DNA of 64,000 nucleotides from Anas platyrhynchos (taxonomy: Eukaryota; Chordata; Aves; Anseriformes; Anatidae). Shown piece after piece: positions 25,809-40,096 of this stretch. Positions within the stretch are counted from its first letter, which is position 1. The number at the start of each line of letters is the position of its first letter. Below the pieces are notes generated by a model. It was not told the DNA's origin. It worked only from the letters and a program-made list of their open reading frames with translations, and did no database searches. Location: NCBI RefSeq assembly GCF_047663525.1, contig NC_092588.1:46856501-46920500 (forward strand), given 5' to 3'. The translations under genes and the position numbers were made by a program.

Positions 25809-26728
25809 ATACAACAGTGATGGCCTTACAGATTCTGTTTTGCAATGTCAAGGTGGCTAGAATTTGGAAGAAATATAAATTTGCATTTTTCTTTCAAGAA
25901 TTTTCTTGCCTACATGTGAGCTAAAGAGACTTTATGAGAGTATCATATGTCATACTACAAAAAAAGTATCGTACTGTCATACTACATATATTGTATGGAC
26001 AAGAGTAAGGATTAACTGTAAGGACTATAGCTATTTCTAAGAAATTAGATTTTATTTTTGTATACTAGCCTGTTCTGTAGAAGCAAGAATGCTAAGTGAA
26101 CCCACTTAAGAAACAGGTTTTCAATAAAAGAATGAACCACAAATCAAACTCAATTTGAGTTGTCAGGAATATTTTTTTTTTCTAATATGTGCATTGATTA
26201 AGACTCCCATAAACAATGTACTTTAGCATTCATTTGTAACTTACTTTAAAGCTTTGTTTCTGTTTGTGATATCACACCTTCCTGAAATGTAAAATATGTG
26301 CAAATCCCTCTTCATTTTCCTTTATTTTATTTTTGTTAACTAATCGTATATTATTTCTTCATGAAAGCACACCCTTAATGTCACTTCTCAACTCTTCTGC
26401 AAAGGAAAATCTAAACAGGGTTCATTCAGTGCCAGGATCAATATTGTTTGCAAAATATTTATTGGATTATTGCATTCACAGCTGGTGATCATGAAAATTT
26501 TGACCACGACCATATTCAGTGTGCTGGCTGACTTTTCAGTTATGGAGGGACTCTGTCAAATTTCTCTTGTGCGCTTTGTCACATGCCATTTTAAGCAGTA
26601 GCAGATGTGAAATATACTGCACATAGTCACCAGGAGATATGTCTTTGTAATAGAAAATGGCTATCACTAACAACGAAAAGAATCAGATCAGTATAATGGG
26701 AGGAAGCCAGGGAAAAACAAAAACAACA
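25809..26728. other. Intergenic, nothing recognised
   Basis: AT-rich unique sequence with no supported gene or repeat. Confidence 0.5.
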
Positions 26729-27027
26729 TTCTTTCCCTTTCCCTTTCCCTTTCCCTTTCCCTTTCCCTTTCCCTTTCCCTTTCCCTTTCCCTTTCCCTTT
26801 CCCTTTCCCTTTCCCTTTCCCTTTCCCTTTCCCTTTCCCTTTCCCTTTCCCTTTCCCTTTCCCTTTCCCTTTCCCTTTCCCTTTCCCTTTCCCTTTCCCT
26901 TTCCCTTTCCCTTTCCCTTTCCCTTTCCCTTTCCCTTTCCCTTTCCCTTTCCCTTTCCCTTTCCCTTTCCCTTTCCCTTTCCTTTCCTTTCCTTTCCTTT
27001 CCTTTCCTTTCCTTTCCTTTCCTTCCT
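26729..27027. repeat. (CCCTTT)n hexamer array passing into (CCTTT)n, 299 nt all-pyrimidine
   Basis: About 41 near-perfect CCCTTT units fill 26731-26980, followed by about nine CCTTT units to 27024. No purine occurs in 299 nt. The reading frames across it (Phe-Pro repeats on plus, Arg-Glu repeats on minus) are products of the repeat. Such mirror-symmetrical polypyrimidine tracts can form triplex (H-DNA). Confidence 0.97.
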
Positions 27028-27597
27028 GCTTCTCTATGCTTCAAACTGCAGAAAAAGAAATCACTGTTTCTCAAACTTGTGCCACCTTCTTGTACAAAAG
27101 AGAAGATTCAGCTTCCACTTACAATAATCAATTTTATGTTCAGAGTCACACTACTGGCTTTTTCTCAAAAGTAGAAATATATAAGTTTCTGTAGTCATTA
27201 TGATGGGACACAATTGCAAGAGAGAAATAGTTTTATAAAATCAACTCATAAGAGGAAGAGGAAAGGCCTGTACATTCAAAACATTGTTTTCTTAGCTGTC
27301 AAGCACTGCATCTTCTTAAATCTTTGCCATCTTTGGCTTCAAGAGAATTTATTTTCAGTCATACCCATAAAGCAAAACCTGTAATCCCACCTTAGTTATT
27401 TAGCTGAAGTAGCAGTACAGGGTACAAGATGAAAATGTTTCGTCATCTTTAGAGTGTACTGAGATTCAGTATCTACCGTAACAGAAGAGGACTGACAGAA
27501 TTGGCTGTGTGTCAGTCTCACCACTGACATCATGGAGGCTAAGGCCAGGGTGTCCTGGAGAAGTGCATCAGTACTTTGAATAATTTTTCCAAACGAT

Positions 27598-27607
27598 ATT
27601 ATTATTA

Positions 27608-27680
<73 letters not shown>

Positions 27681-27711
27681 ATTTTCTCTCTCTCTTTTTT
27701 TTTTTTTTTTC
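27598..27711. repeat. (TTA)n microsatellite followed by TC and T runs
   Basis: About 27 TTA units to 27682 carry AATT interruptions like those of the 3.1-kb array. A short (TC)n and 16 T follow. Confidence 0.95.
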
Positions 27712-30686
27712 CCCAAGCAAGTGAAAAACACCTACAACTGACTTTGATTTAACGAGTGATGGAAAGTCCGTAAAACACCCTAGCAAAAAAATTCTACAGT
27801 TGATCACCCCACCTTTACAGATCTTTCCCATTTTTGCCAACTTGAATTTCTGCTTGAACAGCAGTTCAGGGGTTAGTCATGAATGCATGACACAAGTAAC
27901 AAACAAGAAAGTTTTAAAGTGCAGATTTCACCACCTCTTCAAGGACCTTGACAGTGATTTCAGAAGAGTTTGTATCATTTTATTTAATCCCCAGCCATAC
28001 CTACTTCAGGAATTATTTCAGCACAATAGGAGTGGATCAATAGATGGAAGCAGCTGGAGATATGCTTTTTGCTTCTGTGGGTGAAAGCTAAAAGCCAAGC
28101 TTTTAGAGTATGTTTCCCACTCCGTAGTTTGCTTGTTTCAGATAAGGTGAGCACATACAAACCATTGCTAAGAAAAGTAAATGAGAAGGAAAAAGGTTAT
28201 ATTGTGGCATTGCAACAGCATAAAAACTTTGGACAGTTTGAAATCTTGGACCCTAACCACATGCTTCATCACAGTTCTTTTGAAAATGAAACTTAATGAA
28301 AAGACTTAAATATCTGAAATCTTGATATATAAAAATCTTGATATATTTAAAGCCCTACTCATTACAACAAGCTATTTGTATGAAATAGTACTTGCACTCA
28401 TTTTTATTTTTTTAATTTCATTTTAAAATGATTTTCAATCACTTTTTAATTACAAATGTTCTGTATTTGTCTCTGTGTGTGTAAATCACATTATAAATAT
28501 TATTATCTGCATTTCAAAATTAGTGCTAAATTTTAAGGAAGATTTTGCCATCTATAAGAGGTTCTTAAATGAAATTATTTTAGTTGTAATCTGTCTCTCC
28601 AAGAACCTCTAAACTGCAACTTTTACTGCCTCATAATAGTGCAGAAATAAAAAGAATGTTACTAGGGATAAAATACATAATGTGATAAGTTGTTTTGAAT
28701 GGGTATTTTCCCGTTATGTTTTAACCAGGTTAATTTAATTCTGCTGTGACTCTGGTTAAGCCCCACTGTATGTTTAAATTCAGGTGAAGTCTGGAATTAC
28801 TATTGAATCACACCAACAGAATGTTTTGGGAGCTAGAGTATCTCCCCATGAGAGTAGCAGATCAAGTGAAGTCTTGAATGCAAAAGGCAAGGCAAACATA
28901 CAAGGTATGTGATAATTCCTTCTTATTGTCACAATAAAATATCACCTGCAAAAAATGCAATCAGTTTTAAAACAAACAAACAAACAAACAAACAATTGTT
29001 CTCTTTTTGTGCTTTCCAGAAACAATTTTTTCATAAGTGAAGCATTAGTTGTTTTGTATTTCTCTCTTCATTGCAAAAGAATGACAGGCTGAAATGCATT
29101 AAGAAAACAGATTGTTACTTTCCCTCCTTATTTTTCCTGGCTGTCATAATTATTGTCCTTCATTAATCTTCTGTCAGTATTGGTTAATGTATTTAGAGAG
29201 GGAGGTATTTGTTCTCTCTGTATCTGCTACCTTGCTGTGAATGCAACAGGATTGTTATCTGGAGGGGGCAGCTCCATGATGTGAGTGCTTTCTAAACACC
29301 CACGCTGCATTACTGCAGTGCTCCACTGACCAAGCAGCTCTGCTTGAGAGTTCCAAGTTAAATTTGTGCAGACCCCAACTTTCCCATCTAAGGGCTGAGT
29401 TTTATTCTGCATTTTGCAACATAGCATTTGATATTAATCTTGAAAGACGTCAGCTGCTAGGTATTATAATATTACATAAGCCTTTATAGCTAATTCTGAA
29501 TATGGTTGTCTTTTCACTTCTTCTTAGACATTAAAGCACCCACAGCTTTTATTATATATTTTAAAGGAATGCATGCCATGAGTACAATTTATTGGCCCAA
29601 ACATTTTTCAGCTAGAACAGGACTATTTCAATGTCAATCAAATACTACATCCTCTATATATTTAGCTTCCTCACTCTCACAGCATTTATTTTAGCTCCCA
29701 AACAGGAAAGTCATTTGAGATTTATTCAAACCAAAGGTAATTCTTCTTCAATGTCACCTAATGCTGAAGTTCACTGGGATGAAAGTGCTTTTTGTAATAA
29801 ATACATGGAAATTCTTTGTTGGTGGATATGAAGTTAAAAATAAAAAGGTTACAAAATGGACTGTTGTGGTAGTCATTCCCACCTACTTAAAAACCCAATT
29901 ATAAACATAAATAGGGATCACTAGGCTCAGAGATATTTATGTTTATGTCAATGCTCACTCACTCTCTTTAGTTACTCTCTGAAATAATTAAAAATAATAA
30001 AAATAATAAAAAAATACCTTTCTGTACCTAAGCAGCAACAACACAGAAACTATGTAGAAAGGTCATCCAGGGCATTCAGAAATTCCTATATTATCCTAGA
30101 TTGGGTCAACCTATCTCCAGGACATACATCTTTTAATCTCTGGAAGAAAAATGAAAAAATAAAGGAAAAGTTAAAGTTAAAGGAAAGTTAAAGTTAGGAA
30201 AAGGAAAAGGAGGGAAAAAAAATGAAAAGGAATTAAATATTTCAGGAAATAATCAAGGACATACTAGAAGTTCAGACAGATCAGGCACTGCCCAGTATCT
30301 TTTATGTTGTATCAACTCTCAGATAAGGAAACTGGATTGAGAGTCCACAGCCTTGCTATAAAACAGCAGATGGAACTGCAGCAAAGTCTTTTACCTCAAA
30401 TAAACCTTTTCTTTTTGGCAGAAAAATAATATTGCTGAAATAAGTTGATGGTTGTGTGATGGCTAGTGGGAGTTTTGTTTAACAGCTTTTTTATGGGCTA
30501 CTCTCTGAAGGAAATACTTGTTTGATTCCCCTCAGATTTTATGCACATGTTGCATTAATATGGATTAAGTCCTTACAGGGAACACAGTGATGTGCTATAG
30601 CCAGGCAAAAACTCCTTGAGAAGTACCTCAGGTGTGTACTCAACTTAAAATTTTAAGAATTTAAGAATTTCACTGGAAACATCTTA
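27712..30686. other. Intergenic; minor (AAAC)n repeat
   Basis: A (AAAC)n run lies at about 28969-28994, and A/T-rich mini-duplications at about 28310-28340 and 30165-30200. No gene or mobile element was recognised. Confidence 0.5.
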
Positions 30687-30860
30687 TTCTTTCTTTCTCT
30701 CTCTCTCTCCCTCTCTCTCTCTCTCCCTCTCTCTCTCTCCCTCTCTCTCTCTCCCTCTCTCTCTCTCCCTCTCTCTCTCTCCCTCTCTCTCTCTCCCTCT
30801 CTCTCTCTCCCTCTCTTTCTTTCTTTCTCTTTCTCTCCCTCTTTTTTTTTTTTTTTTTTT
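30687..30860. repeat. (TC)n/(TCTCTCTCCC)n tract ending in poly(T), 174 nt all-pyrimidine
   Basis: Blocks of TC dinucleotides are punctuated by CCC about every 14-20 nt, followed by TTTC units and a 19-T run. The Arg-Glu-rich frame on the minus strand is an artefact of the repeat. Confidence 0.95.
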
Positions 30861-33800
30861 AATCTGCGTTATTTCAGTAAAAGGACAGATAAAAAACATG
30901 TCAAAATATTCTGACTGACAATTGTTACAAAGAATGAGTTGCATTTAACATTAACGTTCAATGTCAGAGAGAGAAACTATTTTCCTAATCTCTAAGAAAG
31001 CAACAGTAACCTCTATAGTTATGTACACATGGGGACCTGATTCTCCCTTCCTTTCATCAGTGGCAGTGAACTAGAGCCACAAAATATGCAGGCTGAGAGG
31101 AGGTAAGCAGGATAAATAAACTGAGCTCTCACTGACTGCATCATGTTTTCAGGAAGAAAATCTGGAGGATCACTTGGGTTCCAGACAACATGAGAAGCAT
31201 TTCTTGTCACAGGTGTAGTGAAGGAGGTTGCTGACCATTTTACAGTAAAGATTCAGGTACTTTTTTTTTTTTTTTTTTAAACCCTACAAATGCTCCAGCT
31301 ATAGGAACTGAAAATTCTAGAGCTGAAACTCTTGATTAAATGGATAACAAGAGAATGATGCTCTTATTTTTTAACTCCTGAAAATTGCTCCCTGAAACCT
31401 AGTGACATATACTATTGCAATTTTGATATGCATTTAATTTAAAATAATGCAGTTCATCATCTGCAGTTACTTCCAATCTACATCACTTACAATATGAAAC
31501 ATGACTATGCAGCTTAAGGCAGAATATATGTAAGGACATATTTTTAGCAGGATTTCAGCTACTTTGGCATCCATTTAGTTGATAACAGGGATGTACTTTC
31601 AGAACGAACAAATAAAGGATACTTCATGGTATCTTTTCAGGATTAAAAAGAGTATTCAGCCAAATGTAAAGTTCAGTTAATAAACCTTACTTTCATTTCC
31701 CACATGCAAAGGAGTGACCTAGAAAGAGCACCACTTGCATTTGGCTGCTGAAATACTGTACTACAAATACAGCATGAGTATTTCATCTCATGTAGCTCCT
31801 TATTTCCAAGAAATTTGAGTGCCTCTGGTATTACCTAAGTCACCCAGGACACTGAAGCTGAAGTTATTGTGCTGAGGCTTGCTTAGCACTGTTCTATAAT
31901 TAGTGGGCAAGTCAATTCAACATTTATTTCAAGTGCATGAAGCAGAAGCAGATTCATGAATTGATAATAGAGAATACATACGTTGTCTGAATGCATTAGT
32001 TTAAAAATGTTCTTAAAATACTGTTTTATTTAAAACATGCATTTGGAGATCTTAGAGTATTCCATCTGCAAGTCAACACATTATGTGCATTACATTTGTA
32101 TCAGATTACTATGCGTCTCAGCTAAATAAAGACCCTCATCTCTGATGCTTCACATTTATGAGCCTCCTATGGTAATGCATGTAAAGGCACATGGGAGAGA
32201 AGCAGAGAAAGAATTCTTTGTACTTTCAGCATTTACTGAACAGTGCAGTTTTTGGGTCACCACAAAGTTTAGGCACAATTTAAGCAGTAAAAGCAAAAAC
32301 AGAATCTCTCTTTTAAGACTGTCCTTTTCAGAATTACCAGGATTTCCTTTAGCATTGTCTAATGTCTTTCTGACATAGCATGAAATAGGAACACAGAATT
32401 CTAAAGTTTTGGGGCTGTGTGGGGCTGTTTCATGAGTTGTAAATGGAAAATTAAGCAATATCAACATGCACACTCAGTATTTAAAGAAATAGAAAGCCAG
32501 AAAGGTTTGAGAAAGGAGGTATAGAAACAGAGAATGTGGAATATAAACCCCCTGACTTCAGCTTGCTTCTTCCTCCTTCAGTTTTCTGAAAAAACTGAAA
32601 TGACCATTTGTTATTAGATTGATTTCTACCATGTCATAACTATTCTGCTTCTGCCAACCATGCCCCTGGCTGAACAGGAATGGGAATACTTAACATCAGT
32701 GATTTGTAACACACAGCATATAGTAGTGAGAATCTAAAACCTAACACCCATAAGCACAAGACTTTTCTTTCAAGAAAAAGTAGAATGTTATTGCAAAGCC
32801 TGTATTAATATAAGGGCAAAGTAACAACATTCTGCCTTACCAAATGGAAAGATTACTATTTCTGAAACCATGTTCGCTAATTCTATAAACATGTATATTA
32901 TAATGCCCATTAAATATTAAACTACATATTTATTGAACTACAACCCCTCCCACAAAATTATATTACTATTTTATTTTATGCAACATAGTGTTTAGCATTT
33001 CCACATAAACTTTTATTTGCATATACTAACATTTCCGTCTGTAATCTTAAAACTGTATTAGCATGGTTTCTTTTATTTTATATAAAAAGGGTAATGCTGC
33101 ATGTATTTCATAAAGCAATCTATTTCATTTCCTAGTTCCTTGTCTTTACTCTCATATCAAACCACCAAAGCACCACTAATGATGTCTTTACCTAATTAGT
33201 GGGGCCTGTACTAGAATAAGTTTATAATCAAGGATGCTGTGTAATGGTGCTTGCATTTCTGCAGGGAAAATAGCTTCTGAACATACAAAATTCTTATAAA
33301 GCAGTTTTCTTTTTCCTAGCAGCTTGACTCGTTTTTGTAAAAAGAAGAATTTTCATGTATATTATTTGCATGTACATAAAAACTTGAATTTAGGAATGGT
33401 CATACTTTGTGCATTTAAAAAATGTTTTTATTATTAAAACCTAACAGTAATAATATTAAAAGTATTAATCATGATAGTTGTAATAATTCTTATGCAAGTA
33501 TTAAAATGTTGTTTACTTTAAGCTGAGCTTCAGACTGCAATAAAATTTTACCTTGTCCAACTTCCAGTGTGGTTTATCTATCAGGCACTATAGTTTTGGT
33601 AGTGGATGCTACTAAGCTGGCTGAAAATACACAAAACATATATTCTGTTTTCCAGATCATGCAATATATTAACATGTCCTCATTTACTGGGTGAAGTTGC
33701 CTAGCCTGCATTGTGGAAAATGTTCTCATAAACCCACTAGATTTAGTATCATGAATCTGAGCTCATACTTTTTTTTTTTTTTTTTTTTTTCCATACTAAA

Positions 33801-36796
33801 GGCATGTTGCTTTAGTTTTTAATGATTAATCAAGTGAAATGATGCATAGATTATGTCTTTCTTCTTTTCTGTCTGAATTTCTCTCTCATTCTCTTTTGGC
33901 TTGGGATCTTTCATGAGTTATTTGATCCCTCAGTATATCGAGAAAAATTGCCAAGTCCAGAAGTATTCCCAATACTCCTCATGACTATTTGCTAAAACAT
34001 TCACTGAATACTGCTTTAAAATCTGCAATGCCACCTGCAAAAGTAGTAACAGTCTTAATTTGTTAGTACTAGAAAAACTGCTATCTATTCCAAAGTCACT
34101 AATATCAACCATGCTGACCCAAAATGTTCTTCAGTTCTTTTGTCTATTGATAATAGTTTGTGTCTAAAAAAAACCACATGATAAACCTCAGTTAACAAAG
34201 CTTTGTCTTGTGGACATCTCGTTCTTTCCTCAAGATTGGATCTTATTTCCACTAAAATAATGATGATGATGTTGATCATAATAACAATAATAAACCCTTA
34301 CCTCTGTACTGTAAGAGAAGCATATTTCAGAAAAAGCAAGTTGTTTTGGTGTGGTCATAGATTAAGCAGAATTTTAAAATTTCCATGGCTTAAAGATACA
34401 TTGATTCTTGAACATACATATATGATTGGCCTTTACATGTACCATAGAAAAATATGCTCTTTCTTCTCATATAGTCAACATATTTAGGACAATTCACCAA
34501 AAATGAAAATCGGTGAGGTTGCAGAGGCACTGAACACTGCTAGAAGTCTCGTATAACAGGATTTTATTTTCTTAGTGTATCTAGGAATGACGAGTTTCAT
34601 CTGCTGAGTCTATTGCTGTTCCAAAGTAGGAAGAGGATCAACAGGTAAAATGACTGAGTAGAACAGCAGTCCCTGAGATACACTGTTCAGTATAGTGTGT
34701 GAGTGAGTGTTTATTTTTAGTGCCATAATGTGTCATTATGTTTATCTTTTTTATGTATAAGCTTTATCCTTTTACTAATAGAATGAAAGTGATGTGGAAA
34801 TGTATTTTGTTTTCAGAGTCCTTGACATTCTTTACATAGCTTTCTGAGTGTGTGTGCTTACAAATGCTACAAAAATGACTAATCTGTATGAAAATACATT
34901 TTTTTTTAGCAGCCAACGTGCCAGTTTCAAATACTACAGGTTTTATAAATGGAAGTGAGAACAGTAGAAAATTTAAATAACTTTCCAATGATAAGCCATC
35001 TCCATCCTAAAAGGATTCAAAACCACATTTTACCCTAGAATAAATGATTCTGTTTGTTGATTTTCTATGAAGTGAAATTAAATACGACTTTTTCAACAGA
35101 GACCAGAGGGGATAAATACAGAGTTGCAGAATATTGCCATCCAAGCAAAATTTTGGTAAATAAACAGAAAAACAAACAGAATGGCTTGTCAGTTATTAGT
35201 TATGGTGACTGATTTACATTGTTTAACATATGCTTGGTATCAACAATGTGCTCAGAGTTGTGAAAAATGTGACTGCTGTCTATTGCTTAATTTTAGGAGT
35301 CAGACAGAATAGATGGTTCCAGTAACCATTATATACGTATATATACACCAATATGAAATGCTTGGGATTATTTTTAATAATTGATTTTGGTATTGATTCA
35401 GTGAAAAAATGCAACATGACCTTTTAATAAATAAAGGTGTTTCATAACCTTTTTGAAAGATGACATTTCCAATAACTTCATATCGTTACTTGCCTTGATG
35501 GGCTAAATAATGTGGTTTTCAGATAGCCATCTAAACTTGTGCAGCTCTCCATTTTGCATTTCTACTCAGTATGTGATTTATAAATCACAGTTTCTAATTG
35601 CTTTTTCATGGTTCAGAATATAAATACCTAATTTATTCCTTCATGCTTGTACATGAGTACAAAACTCCAAATTTTTGAAATCCAACCCAAAAGGTCATTT
35701 AGCCCATGGTCCACGACATCAAGGTCCATGGTCCTTGATGCTGCTGTGCTGCTGGAAAAGAAAAACATAAAAAAGAGAAAGGTATCTTTTCTTAATGCCC
35801 TATTGTTAGAATTCAAACTAGTGTATGCTAGACTAGGCTTCAGTTTGGATCAACTAAAGGGATCTGTGAAGATTAAAGTAAGACTATGTCATTTAGAAAA
35901 TCTGCAATAGTCAACTCCTCCCTCTCTCTTCCTCCCCCCCTCCCAAAAAAAAAATAAAAAAAAATGCCACCTTAATTTAGAGTCTCTGAGAAAAAAGGCA
36001 TGAGACTAGTGAATCTAAATGATCAATATACCCAATGTCCATATTTTTATTTACCTTTCTATTTTTTCAGGAACTGCGGCCGTTTGTTTTCTAGGGTCTT
36101 CATATAGGTAAGGTAATTTTTGCATCTACCTTTCTCTTATTCTAGGTGAAAACATTTGTGAAGTCTGGTCTCACTGAAGTCTCATCTAAAAGTGCATGAG
36201 CAATTTTTTGCTCAAAGTTTAGGTAAGCACTCTTAATTTCAGGAATGCAAATCAAATTACTTTTGAGTCAGCCAAGTCTTCTAACTCGTGCCTTATGATA
36301 GTAGATTATTTTTTCCCAGATTTTTTCAATGTAGCAACCACAAATATTTCCACAAAATTAACTTCTATCATCTTTAAGAATTTAATAGTCAATTTTGCAA
36401 AAGTCGCTCATCAAGGGATAAACTGAAAGTCAAAGAACTACAACAAAATCACCTAAATCATAATTCACATAGGTGAGGGAAAAAGAAAAAGGAAAAAAAA
36501 AAAAAAGACTGAAAGGCTTCATCTTTTCTATGTGATTTTCAAATACTTGTGTATACAGTCACACAAATTGAAGCACATATTTTAGCTGGTGGCTTTGGAC
36601 AGCTCTTACTATTGCATACCAAAAAAAAAAAAAAAAAGTTTTTGCCAAACATTGGCTCAAAGCATGGTTAAATGAATGCACCCTGCCTTTCTCTGTTGAT
36701 TTTATAGGGAACCTAAGGAGATCAATTTTATAACTGGAGACACTGAAAACAGTGCCCAAGGTCTGAGTAGGAGCAGACTACCTGTGCACAGCATAG
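30861..36796. other. Intergenic, no gene recognised
   Basis: Long AT-rich stretch with T runs at about 31261-31278 and 33769-33790 and many short chance frames. A few blocks (for example about 31680-31900 and 33180-33300) look less degenerate and could be conserved non-coding elements, but that cannot be judged without alignment. Confidence 0.45.
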
Positions 36797-37042
36797 AAAC
36801 ATGGAATCATAGAATCGTTAAGGTTGGAAAAGACCTCCAAGAACATCTGGTCCAACCATCCCCCTACCATAAACATCATCCACTAATCCATGTCACTAAG
36901 CACCACATCCAACCTCTCCTTGAACACCCCCAGGGACAGTGACTCCACCACCTCTCCCTGGGCAGTCCGTTCCAATTCCCGACTGCTCTTTGTGAGAAGA
37001 AATTCCTCCTAATTTCCAACCTAAACCTCCCCTGGCCAAAAA
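36797..37042 (-). mobile_element. CR1 LINE 3' fragment
   Basis: Starts at catggaatcatagaatcgtt (the reverse of the CR1 terminal ATTCTATGATT repeat) and runs through 'ggttggaaaagacctccaag', 'cctccttgaacaccccc' and 'tccaacctaaacctcccctgg'-type blocks. It is about 245 bp, 5'-truncated, and followed by about 27 T (37050-37076). Confidence 0.93.
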
Positions 37043-37076
37043 TATAACTTTTTTTTTTTTTTTTTTTTTTTTTTTC

Positions 37077-40000
37077 CCCTAATATGGATTTTATAGATTT
37101 TGAGATATATAACAAAATCTCTTTGAGATCCATGGGCTCAATGTTAAAAAACAAATGCACCTAGGGTGAAGGAAATCTGCTTCATCCTGTCTGTATGTGC
37201 TCAGCCCAGATCCACCTCCGGGCTCCTTCTATTTCAAATCTGCACCACATAAGATCTGTAGACTTGTAGTTTCTCATGTGCAGAAGGTGGGATATGAGAA
37301 TGTGTGTGAAGCAGTTATGACAGGGATATAGGCAAGGCCATATCCACAGAGCTGGTGACAGCCATGTTCTTGTGTTGGTGCACAGCATCCCACAGCAGAG
37401 ACTGCTATCTTCCAGCCCTTCCAACCTCTCTCCTCTCTCCCAGACTCCTGACCAGGAGACTGACTCCCATCAGAGTTGTTGTGGCAGGCCACAGGTTCAT
37501 GTTAAACAAGATGCCATGTTTTAAGGGATACTGAACAAAACAGACTTTGCTGGAGCTCAGTGGCTGTGAGTGAATTACAAATAACATAGCAAAGGAGACC
37601 AAGCTGATAGCAGAAGAATAGCTTCAAGTAAGCTGAAATACATTGGCAATGTAACAAAATGGAGAAGGAATAAGCAGCCTCTCTTTGTATGTGCAAGAAA
37701 TAGTTGTCATAAAAAAATAGAAAATCATAGGCAGCCTTTTCAGATCACACTTTGAAGCTATTGTGGTCTTAACAGATACTCAGAGTGGAAGAGAGTGAAC
37801 TTGAAAATCTATTACATTTATGGGATCAGTGATTAAATACATAACATAAAAGATACTGTGTTTAATAATACTAAGAAAATATCCACCTCTTGTTCCCTTG
37901 GTTAAAAACTGGGCTTGTCATCGAGAGCACTCAGAGCAACCAAATCATCCAAGAAAGCATTTGAGGCTATTTTCTAAGGATAAGGAAGCCCTTCATACAG
38001 AAGCACAGGTATGTGAAGGCTCTTTTATTCATTTCCCTGAAAGCATTTTCCATTTCCAAAATCAGCATTTTCAAGAGGAGTAAGATTTCTTGCCCAGTAT
38101 ATTGTTTAACTGAGAAAAATATGAGTGTCAGTAGTCACTGAACAAAGAAAAAACAGCGAAGCACCAGACCTAGGATGACCTGAAACAGGCATTAGCCCTG
38201 GCAGATTATGACAACAAGCTGCAGCACATGAATTTAAGAAGTACTCAGTGCTGCTGCTGTGCCTTGGGGAATAGGTAAAGAACCTCTGAGTAGTTCAGGA
38301 CACCTAAGAGATTATCTGAACACAGTTAGTAAATACAATATTCATATGAACTTTCTAAAGTTGTGATGGTCCAGTCTGAGCTCAAGGGAGAAAGTGGAAT
38401 TGTGCAGCAGTGACATTAAAAGATGACCATGGGAACAGGTACTTCACGGGCCTATGCCAAGGAGAAAGCCAACTACTGTGACAAATCCATGCCTGTTGCT
38501 AAGTTCCCTCTCAATTAAATTAGTAAGATTTTGCTCTTCTACAAGGCAATGCCATGTGTCAAGCAACTGCATTTGCAGCAGTTCTGTATTGCCATGACAC
38601 ACTGGAACCAAGAATTCATTTGGTGTTGCTGTACAGTTTCATGAGAATTAACTGCATACAGAAGATTGTCATCAGTTTGCAGGAGCAGCTTCTGTTGGGT
38701 AAATGTTTTTATCCATGCACAATCTGACACTGCTGCAGTAATGACACTTTGGAACACTCCACCCAGAATGTTAATCGACACATTTAGGCATGCAAACTGT
38801 GCTAGACACAACAGGCATTGCCTCAGGGGAATTTCTACAACCATTTGAAATTAACACCTGGAAGGCTCCTGTAACCATCAGTCAAATACTTAGATGTGAA
38901 GGTTCGCTAACTTTTCAAGCTGGTTCATTGCCTCTAGCTGATCCATTATCTCACCTGTGCAGATGACTAACTGGGAAGTTCCTGAAGCACTCCAGGAATT
39001 AATGTGCTGAATGCACTGAGCATGTATACAGGCACAGCACCCATACCCAGATACACCACAGTAATAACATGAGAAAAAACTTCATTTCCTTTCATATAAC
39101 CTACTTCCAACCTAAGTGCCACAGCCACAGTTTGAGAATTCAGAGAGACAATATTACTAAAATATATGATAAATATTCTGTATATAGGTGTAGTAAAATT
39201 TCTCTTTGATTTTTATTGTATACCTTTCTATAAGCTAGACAAAGAAGAGGAACATAAAGGAATAGTTTCTCCTGAAAACCATGGTAGGTGGAAAGACTGT
39301 TAATTGGAAAAGACAAAGATTTATGTGCTGATAGTTCTTGTTTCAATTAATGGTAATAAGTGGGAGAAATTAACAACAACAACAAAATACAAATGATAAA
39401 AAGTGAGAATATTCATGTATGTGGAAGATAACAAGATCAGGAAAAGAAAAGAAGAAGTCAGCAAAAATAAAAAAAATATGTGGGAGGTGAACAACAGAAA
39501 ATAATGGCTTTATTTCAAGACTATCTTATGACATAAGAAATATGAGCCTTTATGGTAATCCACAGATGGCTGCTGGAAATTAACAGCTTGCTTATACATA
39601 TAAGACTATTACAAAGGGTGACACTCATGAAGTGTGGGAAACAGCCCTGGCAAGGAGGCAACCATGGAGGCAAACAACTTCCACTTTTCTACTTTATGCA
39701 AACCAGCAACCTCCAGTAAAAAGGAATTTACTGTGGACAGTAACAGCATTTCATTGATATTTGCATAGATTTATTTTTGGATGAAAAGGTTTAATTGTTC
39801 AAACCCAGTGAACACGAAAGCATATCAACTGTTCCTTAACTGGAAAGCAGCTCCTCAGGGAAACTTACTCAAGAATTAGAGAGATACAAATGTTACAGAT
39901 GTAGAACAGCTGGCTTCTAGGATATGGCTTGATGATAGTGTAGATCTGGACAATGTCTGAACCAAAGTACAAATCACATCAACTTATTTATGCAGACTAG

Positions 40001-40096
40001 TCTACTGTTGGCTCCTGCATCCCTTCTTTCGGACAGCAGAAAGCAGTATTGTTTTATCAGAAACATTTATAGTAACATTTGTATATATTATTGATT
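37077..40096. other. Intergenic, no gene recognised
   Basis: Overlapping chance frames on the minus strand at 37.2-37.7 kb share no single consistent reading frame or domain. No mobile element was recognised. Confidence 0.45.

Noticed and set aside
26731..26980. CCCTTT array as interstitial telomere repeat
   Set aside because: Vertebrate telomere is TTAGGG/CCCTAA; the unit here is CCCTTT without any TTAGGG copies.
26657..27127. 156- and 128-codon frames of Phe-Pro or Arg-Glu repeats
   Set aside because: They are translations of the CCCTTT microsatellite; flanks lack coding character.
30684..30944. 86-codon Arg-Glu-rich minus-strand frame
   Set aside because: It is a product of the TC-rich simple repeat.
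35680..35760. CR1-like or palindromic element around repeated 'ggtccatggtcc' words
   Set aside because: The words form a short local inverted/direct repeat, but flanks do not match CR1 or any family I know.
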